A model generated the notes under the pieces. It saw nothing but the letters and a program-made list of their open reading frames with translations, did not search any database and had not been told where the DNA came from. Both the position numbers and the translations under genes were made by a program. DNA of 7,367 bases, from assembly GCA_025454675.1 (NCBI GenBank), contig JALONZ010000095.1, positions 1-7,367 of the forward strand, read 5' to 3'. Of the stretch, positions 6,323-7,367 are shown in pieces; position 1 is the stretch's first letter; each line of letters starts with the position of its first letter. This DNA is from Anaerolineae bacterium (GTDB lineage Bacteria; Chloroflexota; Anaerolineae; Aggregatilineales; Phototrophicaceae).

Positions 6323-6672
6323 TTTTTTGCCCCAGCCGCATGTTGATGAGCGCGTACAATGGTGCTATCCATGTAATGTACCTCCCAATCCACTAGCCCT
6401 TTGGCATCATTTTCGTGTTGCAATGCAACTGAGATTTGTTCCCAAATACCCAGTTTAGACCAGCGATAAAAACGACTGGATACCGTTTTCCAATTACCAT
6501 AGCGGTCTGGCAAATCACGCCATGGCGCACCTGTTCTTAAAATCCACAAGATGCCATTAATAATTTGCCTGTGGTCAAGGTTTGGTCGTCCTGTTTTTGG
6601 CTTTTGCGCCGGTAACAACGGTTTTAGCCGTTCCCATTGTTCATCTGTCAGTTCATGTCTTTTTTTGTTCAT
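6298..6672 (-). CDS. IS5-family transposase, first frame (orfA)
   Basis: This 124-residue product contains the N-terminal DUF4096-type region typical of IS5-family transposases: ELTDEQWERLKPLLP (7-21), GRPNLDHRQIINGILWILRTG (28-48), APWRDLPDRYGNWKTV (49-64). It also carries the first catalytic Asp in MDSTIVRAHQHAAGAKK (Asp102). Without frameshifting it ends seven residues after the slippery site; with a -1 shift it continues into orfB to give a 270-residue enzyme. The ATG at 6672 is preceded by AAGGG very close to the start. A free orfA product could act as a regulator of transposition, but that is inference. Confidence 0.92.
   Translation of the reverse strand: MNKKRHELTDEQWERLKPLLPAQKPKTGRPNLDHRQIINGILWILRTGAPWRDLPDRYGNWKTVSSRFYRWSKLGIWEQISVALQHENDAKGLVDWEVHYMDSTIVRAHQHAAGAKKVMLITRH
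6301..6328 (-). other. Programmed -1 frameshift site in the transposase
   Basis: On the minus strand seven A (6328-6322) form A AAA AAA in the correct phase: the orfA codons are GCA AAA AAA GTC. Slipping back one base gives AAA AAA AGT and joins the orfB frame exactly. A small stem (ATGCTC with GAGGCAT, one bulged G, loop ATAAC) starts 3 nt downstream and might stimulate slippage. Transcriptional slippage on the A7 run is an alternative mechanism. Confidence 0.8.
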
Positions 6673-6696
6673 ACCCTTATTTTACATCTTTTTGAC

Positions 6697-6711
6697 TTTG
6701 CAGACACGCCC
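6697..6711 (-). repeat. Right terminal inverted repeat of the IS
   Basis: TTTGCAGACACGCCC mirrors 5846-5860 exactly. It is followed by TAG, completing the CTAG target seen at both ends. Confidence 0.95.
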
Positions 6712-6726
6712 TAGTCAGCCAGTACA
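6711..6726. repeat. 16-bp inverted repeat arm (partner 6825-6840)
   Basis: CTAGTCAGCCAGTACA is the exact reverse complement of 6825-6840. The two arms enclose about 98 bp. This is the right-hand part of the repeat copy interrupted by the IS. Confidence 0.85.
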
Positions 6727-6773
6727 GGCATCTAATAGGCAAGTGGGTTTATATTGGCTGATAAAGCCTAAAA

Positions 6774-6823
6774 AATAAGCTATGGCGCTAATTAGAATTT
6801 ATCTTCCAGAATAAGCTACGGCG
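6774..6823 (+). repeat. Pair of 14-bp direct repeats
   Basis: AATAAGCTATGGCG (6774-6787) and AATAAGCTACGGCG (6810-6823) differ at one base and are 36 bp apart. They lie between the two inverted REP-like copies and may belong to the same repeat unit. No gene is visible here. Confidence 0.6.
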
Positions 6824-6824
6824 T

Positions 6825-6865
6825 TGTACTGGCTGACTAGAGGCTTTAGCCTCGTATGTCAGCCA
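6825..6865. repeat. REP-like nested hairpin upstream of the RAYT gene
   Basis: Outer arms TGGCTGAC (6830-6837) and GTCAGCCA (6858-6865) pair perfectly. Inside is GAGGCTTTAGCCTC (6840-6853), a second perfect hairpin with a 6-bp stem. Short unpaired segments separate the two stems. Such palindromes next to a RAYT gene fit the REP/RAYT pattern, in which the transposase recognises the hairpin and an adjacent short motif. A mirrored copy is split by the IS, and part of the outer motif recurs at 6884-6895. Confidence 0.7.
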
Positions 6866-6895
6866 CAGAATAAAGGAATCTGATCGTATGTCAGC
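6852..6895 (+). repeat. Direct repeat TCGTATGTCAGC, two copies
   Basis: TCGTATGTCAGC occurs at 6852-6863 and again at 6884-6895, 32 bp apart. The first copy is the right arm of the nested hairpin. The second lies about 97 bp before the RAYT start and could be a recognition-site remnant or a partial repeat. Confidence 0.6.
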
Positions 6896-6926
6896 TAAAG
6901 AAATAATTCAATTGGCTTAAAAAGGC

Positions 6927-6954
6927 TTGCATAAAATATGATATAAACTATACT
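6927..6954 (+). promoter_or_regulatory. Candidate promoter for the RAYT gene
   Basis: TTGCAT (6927-6932) and TATACT (6949-6954) are 16 bp apart. A perfect TATAAT also lies at 6958-6963 but has no good -35. Either would start transcription close to the ATG at 6992. The AT-rich sequence makes precise assignment uncertain. Confidence 0.35.
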
Positions 6955-6991
6955 ATGTATAATTCAAAAATTACTTTACTCAGAAAATGTT

Positions 6992-7367
6992 ATGGGAACT
7001 GAACGACACCGCAAAAAACTACGTTTAGAAGGTTATGATTACGCCAGCAATGGGCTTTATTTCATCACGATTTATGTGAAAAATGGCGAATGTTTATTTG
7101 GCAGTATTCTCGATAACAGACTATTATTGTCCCCTGCGGGTGAAATGATTGCATCCTATTGGCAAAAATTACCACTCAAATATCCCTGTTTCTGTTTAGA
7201 CGATTTTGTTGTGATGCCCAATCATTTTCATGCAATTGTTTTGATAGATACAAAAGTACATTCACCAATCAATTTGTCACAGGGTATTCAGTGGTTTAAG
7301 ACTATGACTACAAATGCGTATATTCAAGGGGTGAACCATCAAAATTGGACACCGTTCATGGGCAAGT
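6992..7367 (+). CDS. REP-associated tyrosine transposase (RAYT, Y1/IS200-like), partial at 3' end
   Basis: The first 125 residues of a RAYT, open to the window end. RAYTs are single-domain HUH endonucleases related to IS200/IS605 TnpA that nick single-stranded REP hairpins through a tyrosine. The N-terminus ERHRKKLRLEGYDYASNGLYFITI (4-27) is typical of the chromosomal RAYT-like group. VVMPNHFHAIV (73-83) contains the HUH metal-binding pair His78 and His80. The WFKTMTTNAYI segment (101-111) follows. The catalytic tyrosine is expected just after the visible TPFMGK and lies outside the window. The ATG at 6992 matches the family start; no ribosome binding site is obvious. REP-like hairpins lie directly upstream, as expected for its substrates. 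Confidence 0.88.
   Translation, partial: MGTERHRKKLRLEGYDYASNGLYFITIYVKNGECLFGSILDNRLLLSPAGEMIASYWQKLPLKYPCFCLDDFVVMPNHFHAIVLIDTKVHSPINLSQGIQWFKTMTTNAYIQGVNHQNWTPFMGK

Larger units (their letters stand above)
5846..6711 (-). mobile_element. IS5-family insertion sequence (IS427-group-like), complete
   Basis: The element is 866 bp, bounded by perfect 15-bp terminal inverted repeats and flanked by TA on each side. Because G and C end bases are shared with a CTAG target, it can equally be described as 864 bp flanked by CTAG. It carries a two-frame transposase on the minus strand filling nearly its whole length, with the stop codon 15 bp from the left end. All three DDE residues are present after frameshifting and there are no internal stops, so it looks active or recently active. 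It has inserted into a REP-like repeat upstream of a RAYT gene. The family is assigned from the transposase and the TA/CTAG target; the exact IS name is not known to me. Confidence 0.92.

Noticed and set aside
5861..6672. Broken transposase pseudogene (two ORFs)
   Set aside because: The two frames meet exactly at an in-phase A AAA AAA heptamer and together give a complete DDE enzyme, so programmed frameshifting explains the split.
6774..6895. CRISPR-like array from the short repeats upstream of the RAYT gene
   Set aside because: Repeats are only 12-14 bp, occur twice each with different spacing, and there are no cas genes; they fit REP-type repeats instead.

Overview
The window is a piece of bacterial chromosome that most likely comes from a member of the Chloroflexota (Anaerolineae-like). 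That placement is inferred from protein style, chiefly a BCD-family (PucC-like) major facilitator protein of the kind I associate with Chloroflexi and phototrophic bacteria. No rRNA or other decisive marker is present. Core genes are tightly packed with short intergenic gaps, and strong Shine-Dalgarno sites are rare.

Layout. Positions 1-954 (minus strand) hold a two-gene unit: a 99-residue protein of unknown function followed by a BioY-type biotin transporter subunit, ending in a palindrome at the window edge. A divergent promoter region (about 923-1041) separates this unit from xseA-xseB (plus strand), the large and small subunits of exodeoxyribonuclease VII. xseB runs tail-to-tail into murJ (minus strand, lipid II flippase family) with a 4-bp overlap. 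Upstream of murJ are a likely intrinsic terminator and a GC palindrome, then the PucC-like transporter gene (minus strand) with an AT-rich, promoter-bearing upstream region.

Positions 5826-7367 are mobile. An apparently intact 866-bp IS5-family element (IS427-group-like), with perfect terminal inverted repeats and a transposase read through a canonical A AAA AAA -1 frameshift site, has inserted at a CTAG. Joining the two flanks without the element rebuilds a short palindromic repeat. That repeat matches, in inverted orientation, a hairpin repeat at 6825-6865. These hairpins sit directly upstream of a REP-associated tyrosine transposase (RAYT, Y1/HUH) gene that runs off the window end, so the region looks like a REP/RAYT locus later hit by an IS.

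Housekeeping functions (DNA repair, peptidoglycan precursor export, biotin uptake) make up most of the window. I see no defence system, CRISPR array, prophage, tRNA or rRNA. The parts most worth a second look are the REP-like/RAYT locus with its datable IS insertion, the repeated AGGGCG-type intergenic palindromes, the PucC-like transporter, and the unusual start of bioY.
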